Shown piece by piece: positions 24,105-35,393 of a stretch of DNA of 64,000 nt (its first letter is position 1; each line of letters opens with the position of its first letter). A program made the translations under genes and the position numbers. Under the pieces are notes generated by a model. The model was given only the letters and a program-made list of their open reading frames with translations. It searched no databases and was not told the DNA's origin. The DNA comes from Afipia sp. GAS231 (GTDB lineage Bacteria; Pseudomonadota; Alphaproteobacteria; Rhizobiales; Xanthobacteraceae): NCBI RefSeq assembly GCF_900103365.1, contig NZ_LT629703.1, forward strand, positions 4,030,001 to 4,094,000, read 5' to 3'.

Positions 24105-25376
24105 TTGCCCCATCCCAACGACCCCACCCTCCGTTCCTTCATTCCCGTCGCTCCCACCTCCGACTTCCCGATCCAGAATCTCCCTTACGGCGTGTTCTCG
24201 GCGAAGGATGGCCTCGCGCCGCGCGTCGGCGTCGCGATCGGCGATTTCGTGCTCGATCTCTGGGAGCTCGAACAGGACTCCAGGCTGGATGTCGGCGCGC
24301 TCGGTGTGTTCTCGAGCGCCTCGCTCAATCCGTTCATGGCGCTGGGGCCAAAAGTCTGGACGAAGACCCGGGCACGGATCAGCGAACTGTTGCGCCACGA
24401 TCATCCCGAGCTGCGCGACAACGAAGAACTGCGCAAGCTGGCGCTGGTGCCAATGAAAGACGTCAAGCTGCATCTGCCGATCAAGGTCGATGGCTATACC
24501 GATTTCTATTCGTCAAAGGAGCACGCCACCAATGTCGGCGTCATGTTCCGCGGCAAGGACAACGCGCTGCAGCCGAACTGGCTGCACATGCCGATCGGCT
24601 ACAACGGCCGCGCCTCGACCGTCGTGGTCAGCGGCACGCCGGTGCGCCGGCCGTGCGGGCAGTTGAAGCCGCCAGCCGTCGACCTGCCGAGCTTCGGGCC
24701 GTGCAAGCGGCTCGATTTCGAACTCGAAATGGGCGTGGTGGTTGGGCAACCCTCTGCCATCGGCGAGAGGCTGACCGAAGCGCAGGCCGAGGAGATGATC
24801 TTCGGCTTCGTCATCCTGAACGACTGGAGCGCGCGCGACATCCAGCAGTGGGAGTATGTGCCGCTCGGGCCTTTCCAGGCCAAGGCGTTTGCGACCTCGA
24901 TCAGCCCGTGGATCGCGACGCGTGAGGCGCTGGAGCCGTTCCGGCTGCATGGCCCGACGCAGGATCCGGAGCCGCTCGCCTATCTGCGGCAGGCACAGCC
25001 GAACAATTACGACCTGCGGCTCGACGTCGCGCTGCGCGCCGGTGCGAAGAACGAAGCGGCTGACATCTCCAGCACCAATTTCAAATACATGTACTGGTCG
25101 TCGGTGCAGCAACTGGTGCACCACGCCTCGTCCGGCTGCGCCATGAATGTCGGTGACCTCCTCGGCAGCGGCACCATCTCCGGTCCGGAAAAAGACCAGC
25201 GCGGCAGCTTGCTCGAAATCTCGTGGAACGGCACCGAGCCGGTCGAATTGCCCGGCGGCGTCAAGCGGACGTTCCTGGAAGACGGCGATTCGCTTGTCAT
25301 GCGCGGCTGGTGCCAGGGCGACGGCTACCGCGTCGGGTTTGGCGAGGTCGAGGGGACGATCACGCCGGCGGTGTGA
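24105..25376 (+). CDS. fahA: Fumarylacetoacetase
   Basis: The 423-residue hydrolase splits fumarylacetoacetate into fumarate and acetoacetate, the last step of tyrosine/homogentisate breakdown. Landmarks are SFIPVAPTSDFPIQNLPYGV, VDGYTDFYSSKEHATNVG, RRPCGQLKP, LDFELEMGVVVG (metal-binding acids) and NDWSARDIQQWEYVPLGPF. The start is TTG 24105, fixed by GGAGAAG just upstream and by alignment of the N terminus; the ATG at 24057 lies in a repeat. It is separated from hmgA by that repeat but is likely in the same pathway unit. Confidence 0.95.
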   Translation: MPHPNDPTLRSFIPVAPTSDFPIQNLPYGVFSAKDGLAPRVGVAIGDFVLDLWELEQDSRLDVGALGVFSSASLNPFMALGPKVWTKTRARISELLRHDHPELRDNEELRKLALVPMKDVKLHLPIKVDGYTDFYSSKEHATNVGVMFRGKDNALQPNWLHMPIGYNGRASTVVVSGTPVRRPCGQLKPPAVDLPSFGPCKRLDFELEMGVVVGQPSAIGERLTEAQAEEMIFGFVILNDWSARDIQQWEYVPLGPFQAKAFATSISPWIATREALEPFRLHGPTQDPEPLAYLRQAQPNNYDLRLDVALRAGAKNEAADISSTNFKYMYWSSVQQLVHHASSGCAMNVGDLLGSGTISGPEKDQRGSLLEISWNGTEPVELPGGVKRTFLEDGDSLVMRGWCQGDGYRVGFGEVEGTITPAV

Positions 25377-25386
25377 GGTCTCTCCG

Positions 25387-25471
25387 CGTCATTGCGAGGA
25401 GCGATAGCGACGAAGCAATCCATCTTGCTTCAAAGAAGGTCTGGATTGCTTCGCTTCGCTCGCAATGACGG
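25387..25471. repeat. Palindromic intergenic repeat (GTCATTGCGAGG type), copy 2
   Basis: CGTCATTGCGAGGAGCGATA at the left and CGCTCGCAATGACGG at the right are inverted; the inner GAAGCAATCCA/TGGATTGCTTC arms match the copy at 18984-19070. It ends 9 bases before the DUF1272 stop. Confidence 0.8.
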
Positions 25472-25479
25472 CTGATAGG

Positions 25480-25791
25480 TCAGCGATCCGCCGGCGGAAT
25501 ATCCCGATACATCGCGCAATGCGCCGCCACGTCCTCGAGGCTATACTTCAGATGCACGCGCTTGTCCGATGGCGGCTGCTGGTCGACGCAGACGCCAGGT
25601 CGCCGCGGCGTTGCCGGCCGGATCGGCCGCGGTACGAAGCCGCCGCCGCAGTTCGGGCAGACGTTGTGCAACTTGTTCTCGGCGCAGTCCGCGCAGAACG
25701 TGCATTCGTAGGAACAGATCCGCGCCTCAGTCGCGCTCGGCGGCAGGTCCTTGTCGCAATATTCGCAGTTCGGCCGGAGTTGCAGCGCCAT
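25480..25791 (-). CDS. DUF1272 cysteine-rich zinc-binding-like protein
   Basis: The 103-residue protein starts MALQLRPNCEYCDKDLPPSA and has four Cys pairs (CEYC, CSYEC, CADC, CPNC) consistent with zinc knuckles, as in DUF1272 proteins. The C-terminal 40 residues are basic and unassigned. ATG 25791 matches the family start; open frame upstream is not conserved. Function unknown. It is convergent with fahA. Confidence 0.8.
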   Translation of the reverse strand: MALQLRPNCEYCDKDLPPSATEARICSYECTFCADCAENKLHNVCPNCGGGFVPRPIRPATPRRPGVCVDQQPPSDKRVHLKYSLEDVAAHCAMYRDIPPADR

Positions 25792-25890
25792 GGCGGTCCC
25801 GTGCGTTGATTTGAGGGGGATGATCGCAAATCGGGCCAGAAATGCGAATGGCGAATTTCCCTCGATTTGGGCCATGCTAGAGTGGGGCTG

Positions 25891-25985
25891 CATCCTTCGA
25901 GACGCCACGCTACGCGTGGCTCCTCAGGATGAGGTCTCAGATCCTCATGGTGAGGAGCGCGGCAACGCCGCGCGTCTCGAACCAT
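25891..25985. repeat. Palindromic intergenic repeat (TTCGAGACGC...GCGTCTCGAA type)
   Basis: CATCCTTCGAGACGCC at the left and GCGCGTCTCGAACCAT at the right are inverted, with an inner TCCTCAGGATGAGG hairpin and GCGGCAACGCCGC hairpin. A relative is at 39690-39830. Confidence 0.75.
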
Positions 25986-25992
25986 AAGGCCG

Positions 25993-26469
25993 CTACCGCG
26001 GGAGCTCTTTCAACGGCAGCTTCGAACTTTCCTTCAGCCGGTCCAGCACGATCGAGGAGCGCACATGCGCCACGCTCTGGTGCGGCATCAGCACGTTGTT
26101 GACGATGTCGGACAGGCTCTTGAGATCGCGCAGCACGGCCTTCAACAGATAATCGGCATCGCCGGTGAGCGAGTACGCCTCCTGGATCTCGTCGACACGG
26201 TTGACCAGCGCACGGAACTTCTTGGCATTGTCCGGCGAATGCGTCGCCAGCGTGATGTGGATAAAGGCGATCAGGTTGAAGCCGAGCGCCTCGCCGGCGA
26301 GGTCGGCGTGATAGCCCGCGATCACCTTCTCCTCTTCCAGCCGCATCCGCCGCCGCGAGCATTGCGAGGCGGACAGGCCGACCCGGTCGGCCAGTTGCTG
26401 GTTGGTCAGGCGGCCGTCGTCCTGCAACGCGGCCAGCATTTTGAGGTCGAAGGCGTCTACGGGGATCAT
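25993..26469 (-). CDS. Lrp/AsnC-family transcriptional regulator
   Basis: The 158-residue protein has an N-terminal helix-turn-helix (LQDDGRLTNQQLADRVGLS, recognition SASQCSRRRMRLE) and a C-terminal RAM ligand domain (GFNLIAFIHITLATHS, AYSLTGDADYLLKAVLRDL). It is divergent from hppD with a 138-base gap, so it most likely senses an amino acid such as tyrosine or phenylalanine and controls hppD. ATG 26469 (MIPVDAFDLK) is the family-like start; ATG 26484 is an alternative. Confidence 0.9.
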   Translation of the reverse strand: MIPVDAFDLKMLAALQDDGRLTNQQLADRVGLSASQCSRRRMRLEEEKVIAGYHADLAGEALGFNLIAFIHITLATHSPDNAKKFRALVNRVDEIQEAYSLTGDADYLLKAVLRDLKSLSDIVNNVLMPHQSVAHVRSSIVLDRLKESSKLPLKELPR

Positions 26470-26607
26470 GCGTGAAATACCCATTTGGTGCACGAAGCTT
26501 GCATCATTGTAGCCAATTCGGCGTCCCTTTGCATGCTCTTTGCGCCCGATATGGCGGAAACTCGATCCAGCCAAATCAGGGAGATTCCGGCGTTAGGGAG
26601 GTTAAGG

Positions 26608-27726
26608 ATGGGTCCGTTTCCGCACGATGCGCCGGCCGCCACCATCAGCGCCGACAATCCGATGGGCACCGATGGCTTCGAGTTCGTCGAATACGCCCAT
26701 CCGCGGCCGGAGGAGCTGCACGCGCTGTTCAAGCTGATGGGCTATGCGCCGGTCGCGCGCCACAAGAGTAAAAAGATCACGGTCTATCGCCAGGGCGACG
26801 TCAACTATCTCGTCAACGAAGAGCCCGGCACCCATGGTTTTGATTTCGTTGCCGCACATGGTCCCTGCGCGCCATCGATGGCGTTTCGCGTGGTCGATGC
26901 GAAGCAGGCCTATGAGCGCGCGCTGTCGCTCGGCGCGGAGCCCGCGGAGGTCTCTTCAGCGCAGAAAACGCTCGATGTTCCCGCCATCAAGGGCATCGGC
27001 GGCAGCCTGCTCTATTTCGTCGATCGTTACGGCGCCAAGGGTGCGGCCTACGACCTCGAGTTCGAATGGCTGGGCGCGGGCGACGTCCGTCCCGCGGGCG
27101 CGGGGCTTTATTACATCGATCACCTCACCCACAACGTCCATCGCGGCCGCATGGACGTCTGGACCGGCTTTTACGAGAAACTGTTCAACTTTCGCCAGAT
27201 CCGGTTCTTCGATATCGAAGGCCGTGCGTCCGGCCTGTTCTCGCGCGCGCTGACCAGCCCGGACGGCAAGATCCGAATTCCGATCAACGAGGACGCCGGC
27301 GATTCCGGGCAGATCGAGGAATATCTCAACATCTACAGAGGCGAGGGCATCCAGCACATCGCCTGCGGTGCACGCGATATTTATCGCACCGTCGAGACGC
27401 TGCGCGCCGACGGCCTGCCGTTCATGCCGCCGCCGCCTGCAACCTACTTCGAGAAGATCGATGCGCGCCTGCCGCAGCACGGCGAGGACGTTGCGCGGCT
27501 GCAGCGCGACGGCATCCTGATCGACGGCGAAGGTGTCGTCGAGGGCGGCCAAACCAAGGTGTTGCTGCAGATATTTTCGGCGAATGCGATTGGACCGATC
27601 TTCTTCGAATTCATCCAGCGCAAGGGCGATGACGGGTTCGGCGAGGGGAATTTCAAGGCGTTGTTCGAATCGATCGAGGAAGATCAGATTCGAAGGGGTG
27701 TGCTGAAGGTGGGCAACGCGGCGTAG
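26608..27726 (+). CDS. hppD: 4-Hydroxyphenylpyruvate dioxygenase
   Basis: The 372-residue Fe(II) enzyme converts 4-hydroxyphenylpyruvate to homogentisate. It has two vicinal-oxygen-chelate halves; the iron ligands fall in YIDHLTHNVHRGRM (His), GEGIQHIACGARD (His) and GPIFFEFIQRKGD (Glu). ATG 26608 follows GGGAGG; upstream ATGs in the same frame lie in the divergent promoter region. With hmgA and fahA it forms the tyrosine breakdown route. A structured repeat follows the stop. Confidence 0.97.
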   Translation: MGPFPHDAPAATISADNPMGTDGFEFVEYAHPRPEELHALFKLMGYAPVARHKSKKITVYRQGDVNYLVNEEPGTHGFDFVAAHGPCAPSMAFRVVDAKQAYERALSLGAEPAEVSSAQKTLDVPAIKGIGGSLLYFVDRYGAKGAAYDLEFEWLGAGDVRPAGAGLYYIDHLTHNVHRGRMDVWTGFYEKLFNFRQIRFFDIEGRASGLFSRALTSPDGKIRIPINEDAGDSGQIEEYLNIYRGEGIQHIACGARDIYRTVETLRADGLPFMPPPPATYFEKIDARLPQHGEDVARLQRDGILIDGEGVVEGGQTKVLLQIFSANAIGPIFFEFIQRKGDDGFGEGNFKALFESIEEDQIRRGVLKVGNAA

Positions 27727-27733
27727 GCTTCTC

Positions 27734-27860
27734 GTGTCCCGGACGCGGTGCAGCGTTCTTTACGCTGCTCCGCAGAGCCGGGACCCATTACTGCCGAAAC
27801 GTTTGCCGTGGGCCCCGGCTCTGCAGTGCATCGCTGCGCGCTGCACCGCGTCCGGGGCAC
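27734..27860. repeat. Long inverted-repeat intergenic element
   Basis: The ends GTGTCCCGGACGCGGTGCAG and CTGCACCGCGTCCGGGGCAC are almost perfectly inverted over 20 bases, with inner arms AGAGCCGGGACCCA and GGGCCCCGGCTCT also inverted. It separates hppD from the convergent CaiB-type gene and may stop transcription from both sides. Confidence 0.8.
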
Positions 27861-27874
27861 GAGAGAGCGCGGAA

Positions 27875-28987
27875 CTACCGTCCCGCCTTCCACGCGCTCG
27901 TCAGCTCACCAATATCCGCACTCACCGCATCTCGCACCGCCGAAGGCGTGCGCGAGAAACGCGGCGCGGGGGCGGGCTGGGTGACGCCGTGACGCTCGAT
28001 GAAAATGTTGCGCGCCGCATTATGCGGATGCTTTGGCGCTTCCTGCATGGTCAGGATCGGCGCGAAGCAGATGTCGCTGCCTTCCATGATCTTGCACCAG
28101 TCTTCGCGAGTCTTGGTCTTGAACACCTTTTCCAGCTTTGCCTTCAGCGCCGGCCAGGCCTTGCGGTCCATCTGGGCGTCGAAGTCGGCGTCGGTGAGGC
28201 CGGCATGCTGGCGCAGCAGTGCGTAGAACTGCGGCTCGATCGAGCCGATCGAGATAAAATGGCCGCAGGAGCATTCGTAAACGCCGTAGAAATGCGCGCC
28301 GCCGTCGAGGAAGTTGGTGGCGCGCTCATCGGTCCAGCGGCCCATCGCCGTCATGTCGAAGAACATCGACATCAGTGATGCCGCGCCGTCGCACATCGCG
28401 GCATCGACCACCTGGCCCTTGCCGGATTTCGACGCTTCGAGCATAGCGGCGAGTACGCCGACCACGAGGTAAAGCGCGCCGCCGCCGAAGTCGCCGACCA
28501 GGTTGAGCGGCGGCACTGGCTTTTCCTTGGTGCCGATCGCGGCCAGCGCACCGGTGATCGAGATGTAGTTGATGTCATGGCCGGCGGCGTTGGCCAGCGG
28601 GCCTTCCTGACCCCAGCCGGTCATCCGGCCGAACACCAGACGCGGGTTGCGCGCCATCACCACGTCGGGACCGAGGCCCAATCGCTCCATCACGCCAGGC
28701 CGAAAGCCTTCGATCAGCGCGTCGGCATGGCTAAGCAGGTCGAGTGCCTGCGCGATCGAAGCCTTGTCCTTCAAATCGAGCTCAACAACTTTTCGGCCGC
28801 GTGTCGCCACCGCTTTCAGGTTCTTCTTGGCGCCGATGCGATCGAGCGTCACGACTTCCGCGCCCATGTCGGCCAGCATCATGCAGGCGAACGGGCCCGG
28901 GCCGATGCCGGCGAATTCGACGATGCGGAAACCGGCGAGCGGACCGGAGGCGCGGGTGGCGGATTGGGCGGCTGGTTTATCGAGCAC
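27875..28987 (-). CDS. CaiB/BaiF family protein, alpha-methylacyl-CoA racemase-like
   Basis: The 370-residue protein has the class III CoA-transferase fold with [19 protein letters not shown] at the N terminus. The racemase residues are present: His in AGHDINYIS, Asp in [12 protein letters not shown] and Glu in [11 protein letters not shown], together with [17 protein letters not shown]. It should interconvert (R)- and (S)-2-methyl-branched acyl-CoA, feeding beta-oxidation. It lies downstream of coxM with a 157-base gap containing a strong hairpin, so it is probably a separate unit. Confidence 0.9.
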   Translation of the reverse strand: MLDKPAAQSATRASGPLAGFRIVEFAGIGPGPFACMMLADMGAEVVTLDRIGAKKNLKAVATRGRKVVELDLKDKASIAQALDLLSHADALIEGFRPGVMERLGLGPDVVMARNPRLVFGRMTGWGQEGPLANAAGHDINYISITGALAAIGTKEKPVPPLNLVGDFGGGALYLVVGVLAAMLEASKSGKGQVVDAAMCDGAASLMSMFFDMTAMGRWTDERATNFLDGGAHFYGVYECSCGHFISIGSIEPQFYALLRQHAGLTDADFDAQMDRKAWPALKAKLEKVFKTKTREDWCKIMEGSDICFAPILTMQEAPKHPHNAARNIFIERHGVTQPAPAPRFSRTPSAVRDAVSADIGELTSAWKAGR

Positions 28988-29094
28988 GTTGTTTCTCTCC
29001 CGAGGGAAGCGTCTTTAATTAGTTGATTAGCTAAATTGTCCCGCCGAAGCGAGGCCGTGGCAAGCTTCTTTTGCCGACAATTGGTCCAAAATGC

Positions 29095-29124
29095 AGAACG
29101 GCGCGCATCGCTGCGCGCCGTTCT
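29095..29124. terminator. Perfect hairpin after coxM
   Basis: AGAACGGCGCGCA pairs with TGCGCGCCGTTCT, a 13-bp perfect stem with a 4-base TCGC loop. On the minus strand, after coxM, the tail is GCATTTTGG; on the plus strand it is TGTCATATT. It is a good candidate terminator of the coxSLM operon. Confidence 0.65.
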
Positions 29125-29144
29125 TGTCATATTGCGTTTAGGCG

Positions 29145-29945
29145 CTAGCCCGCAGCGATTACCGCCCGCTGCGCCATCACCTTGATCAGGTTAGCGCGGT
29201 AGTCCGACGAGCCGTGAAGATCGCTCATCAGGCCGTCGGCCGAGACGGTGACGCCGTCGATGGCGCCGGGCGACCAATTGGCCTTCAGCGCCGCTTCGAT
29301 CGCCGGTACCCGCATGACGCCGTTCTGCGAAGCTCCGGTGGCGGCGACGCGGATATCGCCTCCCGGGCTCCTGGCCACGAACACACCGGTCAGCGCGAAA
29401 CGCGACGCCGGGTGGGGGAATTTGGCATACCCGGCCTTGTCGGTCACCGGGAAGGAGACCGCGGTGATGATCTCGCCGTCTTCCAGCGCCGTCGTAAACA
29501 GGCCCTTGAAGAAATCGCCGGCCTTGATGTTGCGCTTGTTGGTTTTCACGGTGGCATCAAGCCCAACCAGAGCCGCAGGATAATCCGCGGCCGGATCGTT
29601 GTTGGCGATCGAGCCGCCGATGGTGCCGCGATGCCGCACGGCGGGATCGCCGATCAGCGAAGCGAGATAGGCCAGCGCGGGAATCGCTTTCTTTACGATA
29701 CTGCTCTGGGCCACGTCGTAATGCGTCGTGGCGGCCTTGATGACGATCCCGTCGCCCGATGGTTCGATGCCGACCAGATCCTTGATCCGGGCGAGATCGA
29801 TCACGTCGGACGGCGACGCCAGCCGCTGCTTCATCACCGGGATCAGCGTGTGGCCGCCGGCGAGGTACTTCGATTCCGAACCCTTGGCGAACAGTGCCGC
29901 GGCTTCGTCGACCGAGGAGGGGCGATGATAAATTGTCTCATACAT
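29145..29945 (-). CDS. coxM: CO dehydrogenase-like medium (FAD) subunit
   Basis: The 266-residue flavoprotein subunit has the vanillyl-alcohol-oxidase-type FAD motifs AGGHTLIPVMKQRL and TIGGSIANNDPAADYPA. It passes electrons from the iron-sulfur subunit to an acceptor. ATG 29945 follows AGGAG; the in-frame stretch upstream overlaps coxL. Gene order S-L-M (14-base gap to coxL) and the AYRGAGR active-site motif of coxL identify the form II type. Confidence 0.92.
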   Translation of the reverse strand: MYETIYHRPSSVDEAAALFAKGSESKYLAGGHTLIPVMKQRLASPSDVIDLARIKDLVGIEPSGDGIVIKAATTHYDVAQSSIVKKAIPALAYLASLIGDPAVRHRGTIGGSIANNDPAADYPAALVGLDATVKTNKRNIKAGDFFKGLFTTALEDGEIITAVSFPVTDKAGYAKFPHPASRFALTGVFVARSPGGDIRVAATGASQNGVMRVPAIEAALKANWSPGAIDGVTVSADGLMSDLHGSSDYRANLIKVMAQRAVIAAG

Positions 29946-29959
29946 GATGTGTGCTCCTC

Positions 29960-32299
29960 TTAGCCGTGAATGGCATGCCAGACGCGATCGGGCGTCGCCG
30001 GCATTTCCAGTTTGTTGTGACCGATGGCATCCGTGATCGCGTTGATCACGGCCGCCGAAGAGCCGATCGCGCCGGCTTCGCCGCAGCCCTTGACCCCGAG
30101 CGGATTGCCCGGACACAGCGTCGGCGTATGCGAGAGCTTGAACGACGGTAAATCGTCGGCGCGCGGCATGGTGTAATCCATGAACGAGGCCGTGATCGGC
30201 TGACCGTTGGCGTCGTAGACCGCGTGTTCAAGCAGCGCCTGGCCGATACCCTGGGCCAAGCCGCCGTGAACCTGACCTTCGACGATCATCGGATTGATCA
30301 GCCGGCCGAAATCGTCGGCCGCAACGAAGTTGACGAACGAGGTCTTGCCGGTCGCGGGATCGACTTCGATCTCGCAGATATAAGTGCCGGCCGGGAAGGT
30401 GAAGTTGGTGGGATCGTAGAACGCGGTTTCCTTCAGACCGGGCTCCATGCCATCCGGCAGGTTGTGCGCGGTGTAGGCGGCGAGCGCCACCATCGGCAGC
30501 GCGATCGACTTGTCGGTGCCGGTGACCTTGAACTCGCCATTCTCGATGACGATGTCGTTCTCCGACGCTTCGAGCTGATGGGCTGCGATCTTCTTCGCCT
30601 TGGCTTCGACCTTTTCCATCGCCTTGATGATGGCGGTGCCGCCGACCGCAAGCGAGCGCGAACCGTAGGTGCCCATGCCGAACTGCACTTTATCGGTGTC
30701 GCCATGGACGATCTGCACCTGGCTGATCGGTACGCCCAAGCGTTCCGAAATCAACTGCGCGAAGGTGGTCTCATGGCCCTGGCCGTGGCTGTGCGATCCG
30801 GTCAGGACCTCGATGGTACCGACCGGATTGACCCGGATTTCAGCCGACTCCCACAGGCCGACGCCGGCGCCGAGGCTGCCGACCGCCTTCGAGGGCGCGA
30901 TGCCGCAGGCCTCGATGTAGCAGGAGACGCCGAGGCCGCGCAGCTTGCCGTCGGCTTTGGCCTTGGCCTTGCGCGCGGGGAAACCGGCATAGTCGATCGC
31001 CTTCATCGACGCATCCAGCGAGGCGCCGAAATCGCCGATGTCATAGGCCATGATCACCGGCGTCTGATGCGGGAACTGGGTGATGAAGTTCTTGCGGCGC
31101 AATTCCGTCGGATCGACCTTCAATTGCCGCGCCGCGGTTTCCATCAGCCGCTCGACCAGATAGCTCGCTTCGGGGCGGCCCGCGCCGCGATAGGCATCGA
31201 CCGGCGTGGTGTTGGTGTAGACCGTCATCACCTCGGCGTAGATCGCCGGGATGTTGTACTGGCCCGACAGCAGCGTGGCGTAGAGATAGGTCGGCACCGA
31301 CGACGAGAACAGCGACATGTAGGCGCCGAGATTGGCGTGGGTTTTTACCCGCAAGCCGATGATCTTGTTGTCCTTGTCGAACGCCATCTCCGCCTTCGAG
31401 ATATGGTCGCGGCCATGGGCGTCGGTCAGGAAGGCTTCGGTGCGGTCGCCGGTCCACTTCACCGGGCGTCGGACCTTCTTGGAGGCCCACAGCGCCACCA
31501 TTTCTTCCGGGTATATGTAGATCTTGGAGCCGAACCCACCGCCGACGTCGGGGGCGATCACCCGCAGCTTGTGCTCCGGCGCGATGTTGTAGAACGCCGA
31601 CAGCACCAGGCGGGCGACATGCGGGTTCTGCGACGTCGTGTACAGCGTAAAATGCTCTTCGGCCTCGTCGTATTCCGCGATCGCCGCGCGCGGCTCCATC
31701 GCATTCGGCACCAGCCGGTTGTTGGTCAATTCCAGCGTGACCACATTGGCGGCCTTGCCGAAGGCGTCCTTGACGGCAGCCTCGTCACCGATGTGCCAGT
31801 CATAGATGACGTTGCCCGGGGCTTCCGGATGCAACTGCGGTGCGCCCGGCTTGAGCGCCGAGCGGATGTCGGCGACGACGGGGAGTTCTTCGTAATTGAC
31901 CACCACGGCTTCGGCGGCGTCCTTGGCCTGGTTCTTGGTCTCGGCGATCACGACCGCGACCGCCTGGCCGACGAAACGCACGGTTTCCGGCGCCATCGCC
32001 GGCCATGCGCCCATCTTCATCGGCGTGCCGTCCTTGGAGGTGATGGCCCAGCCGCAAATCAGGTTGCCGACCTTGTCGTCGACGATCTGCTGGCCGGTCA
32101 GCACGCCGACCACGCCCGGCATCTTCATCGCCGCGGATGAATCGATACCCTTGACCTTGGCATGCGCGTGCGGGCTGCGGATGAAATGGGCATGGGTCAT
32201 GCCCTGAAGCTTGATGTCGTCGACGTAGCGGCCCTTGCCAGTCGTGAAACGGCGGTCTTCCTTGCGCACAACGCTTGCGCCAATGCCTTCAACGCCCAT
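29960..32299 (-). CDS. coxL: Form II CO dehydrogenase-like large (molybdopterin) subunit
   Basis: The 779-residue subunit has the aldehyde oxidase/xanthine dehydrogenase a/b hammerhead and molybdenum-binding domains. The active-site loop reads [17 protein letters not shown]. Form I CO dehydrogenases carry AYxCSFR there; AYRGAGR defines form II, whose main substrate is uncertain and may be an aldehyde or heterocycle as well as [20 protein letters not shown] and the C-terminal [12 protein letters not shown] (catalytic Glu) are in place. ATG 32299 follows GGGAGGA; upstream Met codons are not needed. Confidence 0.95.
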   Translation of the reverse strand: MGVEGIGASVVRKEDRRFTTGKGRYVDDIKLQGMTHAHFIRSPHAHAKVKGIDSSAAMKMPGVVGVLTGQQIVDDKVGNLICGWAITSKDGTPMKMGAWPAMAPETVRFVGQAVAVVIAETKNQAKDAAEAVVVNYEELPVVADIRSALKPGAPQLHPEAPGNVIYDWHIGDEAAVKDAFGKAANVVTLELTNNRLVPNAMEPRAAIAEYDEAEEHFTLYTTSQNPHVARLVLSAFYNIAPEHKLRVIAPDVGGGFGSKIYIYPEEMVALWASKKVRRPVKWTGDRTEAFLTDAHGRDHISKAEMAFDKDNKIIGLRVKTHANLGAYMSLFSSSVPTYLYATLLSGQYNIPAIYAEVMTVYTNTTPVDAYRGAGRPEASYLVERLMETAARQLKVDPTELRRKNFITQFPHQTPVIMAYDIGDFGASLDASMKAIDYAGFPARKAKAKADGKLRGLGVSCYIEACGIAPSKAVGSLGAGVGLWESAEIRVNPVGTIEVLTGSHSHGQGHETTFAQLISERLGVPISQVQIVHGDTDKVQFGMGTYGSRSLAVGGTAIIKAMEKVEAKAKKIAAHQLEASENDIVIENGEFKVTGTDKSIALPMVALAAYTAHNLPDGMEPGLKETAFYDPTNFTFPAGTYICEIEVDPATGKTSFVNFVAADDFGRLINPMIVEGQVHGGLAQGIGQALLEHAVYDANGQPITASFMDYTMPRADDLPSFKLSHTPTLCPGNPLGVKGCGEAGAIGSSAAVINAITDAIGHNKLEMPATPDRVWHAIHG

Positions 32300-32386
32300 G
32301 TTCTGTCCTCCCAACCGGAGTTATTGTTTCCGCCCTTTCCATCGAAAGGTGGCGGTCTTGAATGCAGGTTTGGTAGCCGGCGGAGG

Positions 32387-32872
<486 letters not shown>

Positions 32873-33357
32873 GCGTGATACCTCCCGATGTTTTTGAATT
32901 ATTCCAATTAGAAACAGCGGGGAGGGAACTTGCAACTAGGATTTTGGTCGCGCTTGTCATTGTGATGACACTCTGGGAGTGAGCGGTGTCGTCATGCGAT
33001 CGGCTTTTCTTCACCCTCCCCTGGAGGGTCGGAGACGAGCGAAGTTCGCTCGTCGGTCGGCACGGATCGCGCGAGGCGTGACGGGGTAGGGTGATCTCTC
33101 AACGCGGGCACTGTTCGCGAGGAGAGGCCTTCACCCACCCCGCCGCTTCGCGTCGACCGATGAGCGAGCTTCGCTCGTCTCCGACCCCTCCAGGGGGTAA
33201 GAGAACGCCGGCGTCCGGCCCCCCACAACCCAAGGCGTCCGGGCGGGGTTTACTCACCCTTATCCATTCTGCCGTAGTTTTACCCAGGGATCGGGGGCCT
33301 TGGGCCGCCCGGTCCCTGAGTTTTCAGAACGAAAGCGGGGGGCTTGAGGTGGGAATA
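32873..33357. other. 485-base intergenic region between coxS and chemoreceptor
   Basis: Apart from the MITE-like element at 33012-33200 there is no convincing gene. The coxS promoter should lie in 32873-33010 and the chemoreceptor promoter in 33200-33357. I see no clear sigma-54 or FixK box by eye. Confidence 0.5.
33012..33200. repeat. MITE-like ~190-bp inverted-repeat element, copy 2
   Basis: ACCCTCCCCTGGAGGGTC followed by GGAGACGAGCGAAGTTCGCT at the left is repeated inverted at the right (AGCGAGCTTCGCTCGTCTCC then GACCCCTCCAGGGGG). The central GACGAGCGAAG core is shared with the element at 1638-1828. No gene inside. Confidence 0.65.
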
Positions 33358-35388
33358 GTGAAACGTGCCGGGTCGTTATCGATCAAATTCCCGACCCTCC
33401 GGTTCCGCGCCAAGATCATGCTCGGCTTTGCCGTGACGCTGGCGATTTCGGCCGCCAGCATGGGTTTTGCCTATCTCGGCTTCGAACGTGTGTCCGGGGG
33501 CGTCGACTCCTACCGCCGCAGCGTGCTGGAGGCGGATCTGGCCCGCAACATCGACCGCGAATTGATCTCCTACCGGTCGCAGGCCCGCTATTTCGTGGCG
33601 ACGGGCAAGGAAGAGGACGGCAAGGCGGCGCTAGCGGCCGAGGGCAGCCTGAAGGACGCCATTATTGCCTCGATGAAGGGCACCACCAACCCGGCCCGGC
33701 TCGAGCAGATCGTGAAACTGGAGCGGGAATTCCGCGCCTTCACCAAGATTTTCGCCGACATCCTCAAGGTCAAGGACCAGAGCGCGCTGATCACGCAAAA
33801 CCAGCTCGCGCGTACCGGCACCACGTTGCGCTACAAGCTCGACGATCTCCCCAGCAACGCCGACGACTCCGAAATTCAGGTCATTACCCTCGGGACAAAA
33901 CGCGTGCTGGAACAGTTTCAGGCGGTGACGGCGCTGGCCAACACCTTCGTGGTCAATTCCGACAAGACGACCGCGGCGAGTGCGCTGGCGCGCCTGAAAT
34001 TCGTCGAGGGGTCGCTGAAGGCGATCTCGTCGAACACCGACAAGATCCAGCAGGGGATCAAGGAAGTCTCCGTCATGCTGGACGAATACCGGCAGGCGCT
34101 AACCAAGCTGGTCGACAATTCCAAGGAAATCGACGAGCTGACCCTCGAAATGACGGAGTCGGCGGCCGCCATCAACCAGGGCTCCGGCGTGATGAAGGCG
34201 GACCTGGTGGCCGACCAGAAGCGGCTCGAGGGTGAATCGCACGCGACCATCGGCGAGACCGAGCAACTGATCCTGATGCTGGCGGCCGGCGGCTTCGTGC
34301 TCGGCTGCGTCTGGGCCTTCTTGCTCGGCAAGGGCATTTCCCGGCCGATGACCAAGATGTGCAGTGCAATGCGCGAACTCGCGGCCGGCAATTTTGACGT
34401 CGTGCTGCCCGGCCTCGGGCGCAAGGACGAACTCGGCGAGATGGCGGGTGCGGTGGAGGAGTTCAAGGTGCAGGCCGTAGCCCGCGCCGAGCGCGACGCC
34501 GCCACCCAGGAAGCACAGAACAAGGCTGCGAGCGCGGCGCGGCGCGCCGAACTCATTCGCTTTGCTGATGATTTCGAGACCGCGGTCGGCGCCATCGTCG
34601 GCAACGTTTCGGCATCCGCGGTGCAGCTTGAAGCCGCGGCAGGCACCCTGACGCGGACGGCGGAAACCACCCAGAGCCTGTCGAGCCAGGTGGCCGGCGC
34701 CTCGGAAGAGGCCTCCAGCAACATGCAGTCGGTGGCGTCAGCGACCGAGGAGCTTTCGGCCTCCGTCGACGAGATCGGCCGCCGCGTCAAGGAATCCAGC
34801 CAGATCGCTGAGGCCGCGGTGCGTCAGGCCGAACAGACCGACGGCCGCATCGGAAAATTGTCGCGCGCGGCGCAGGAGATCGGCGACGTCGTCAAGCTGA
34901 TTACCGCGATCGCCGAGCAGACCAATCTGCTGGCGCTGAACGCCACCATCGAGGCCGCCCGCGCCGGCGATGCTGGCCGAGGATTCGCGGTGGTCGCGTC
35001 CGAGGTCAAGTCGCTGGCGAGCCAGACCGCGCGGGCGACCGACGAAATCTCCAACCACATCTCCGGCATGCAGGGCGCAACGCAAGAGTCCGTGGCGGCG
35101 ATCAAGGAGATCGGCGGCACCATCGGCAAGATTTCCGATATCGCCACCACGATCTCCGATGCGGTTCAGCAGCAGAGCACGGCGACGCAGGAAATCGCGC
35201 GCAGCGTCCAGAACGTGGCGCAGGGCACCCAGGAAGCCGCCGCCAACGTCATGCAGGTCAACCGCGGCGCCACCGAAACCGGCACGGCCTCGGAAGAGGT
35301 GCTGAATTCGGCGCGCTCGCTGTCGAGCGAAAGCGCCCGCCTGCGCGAGGAGCTCGACCGCTTCATGGCGAATATCAGGGCGGCTTAG
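33358..35388 (+). CDS. Methyl-accepting chemotaxis protein
   Basis: The 676-residue receptor has TM1 (about residues 22-45), a ~230-residue helical periplasmic sensor, TM2 (about 305-327), HAMP ([20 protein letters not shown]) and a cytoplasmic signalling domain whose hairpin tip is [20 protein letters not shown] followed by [15 protein letters not shown]. It relays an unknown ligand to CheA/CheW. The start is GTG 33358 with GGTGGGA upstream; open frame before it runs through a repeat. No C-terminal CheR/CheB tether is visible. Confidence 0.93.
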   Translation: MKRAGSLSIKFPTLRFRAKIMLGFAVTLAISAASMGFAYLGFERVSGGVDSYRRSVLEADLARNIDRELISYRSQARYFVATGKEEDGKAALAAEGSLKDAIIASMKGTTNPARLEQIVKLEREFRAFTKIFADILKVKDQSALITQNQLARTGTTLRYKLDDLPSNADDSEIQVITLGTKRVLEQFQAVTALANTFVVNSDKTTAASALARLKFVEGSLKAISSNTDKIQQGIKEVSVMLDEYRQALTKLVDNSKEIDELTLEMTESAAAINQGSGVMKADLVADQKRLEGESHATIGETEQLILMLAAGGFVLGCVWAFLLGKGISRPMTKMCSAMRELAAGNFDVVLPGLGRKDELGEMAGAVEEFKVQAVARAERDAATQEAQNKAASAARRAELIRFADDFETAVGAIVGNVSASAVQLEAAAGTLTRTAETTQSLSSQVAGASEEASSNMQSVASATEELSASVDEIGRRVKESSQIAEAAVRQAEQTDGRIGKLSRAAQEIGDVVKLITAIAEQTNLLALNATIEAARAGDAGRGFAVVASEVKSLASQTARATDEISNHISGMQGATQESVAAIKEIGGTIGKISDIATTISDAVQQQSTATQEIARSVQNVAQGTQEAAANVMQVNRGATETGTASEEVLNSARSLSSESARLREELDRFMANIRAA

Positions 35389-35393
35389 TCGTT

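Noticed and set aside
27734..27984. Short plus-strand frames after hppD
   Set aside because: They lie in a long inverted repeat and overlap the CaiB-type gene antisense.
30224..32140. 638-codon plus-strand open frame opposite coxL
   Set aside because: Antisense shadow of coxL with low-complexity Arg/Gly/Asp composition and no recognisable motif.
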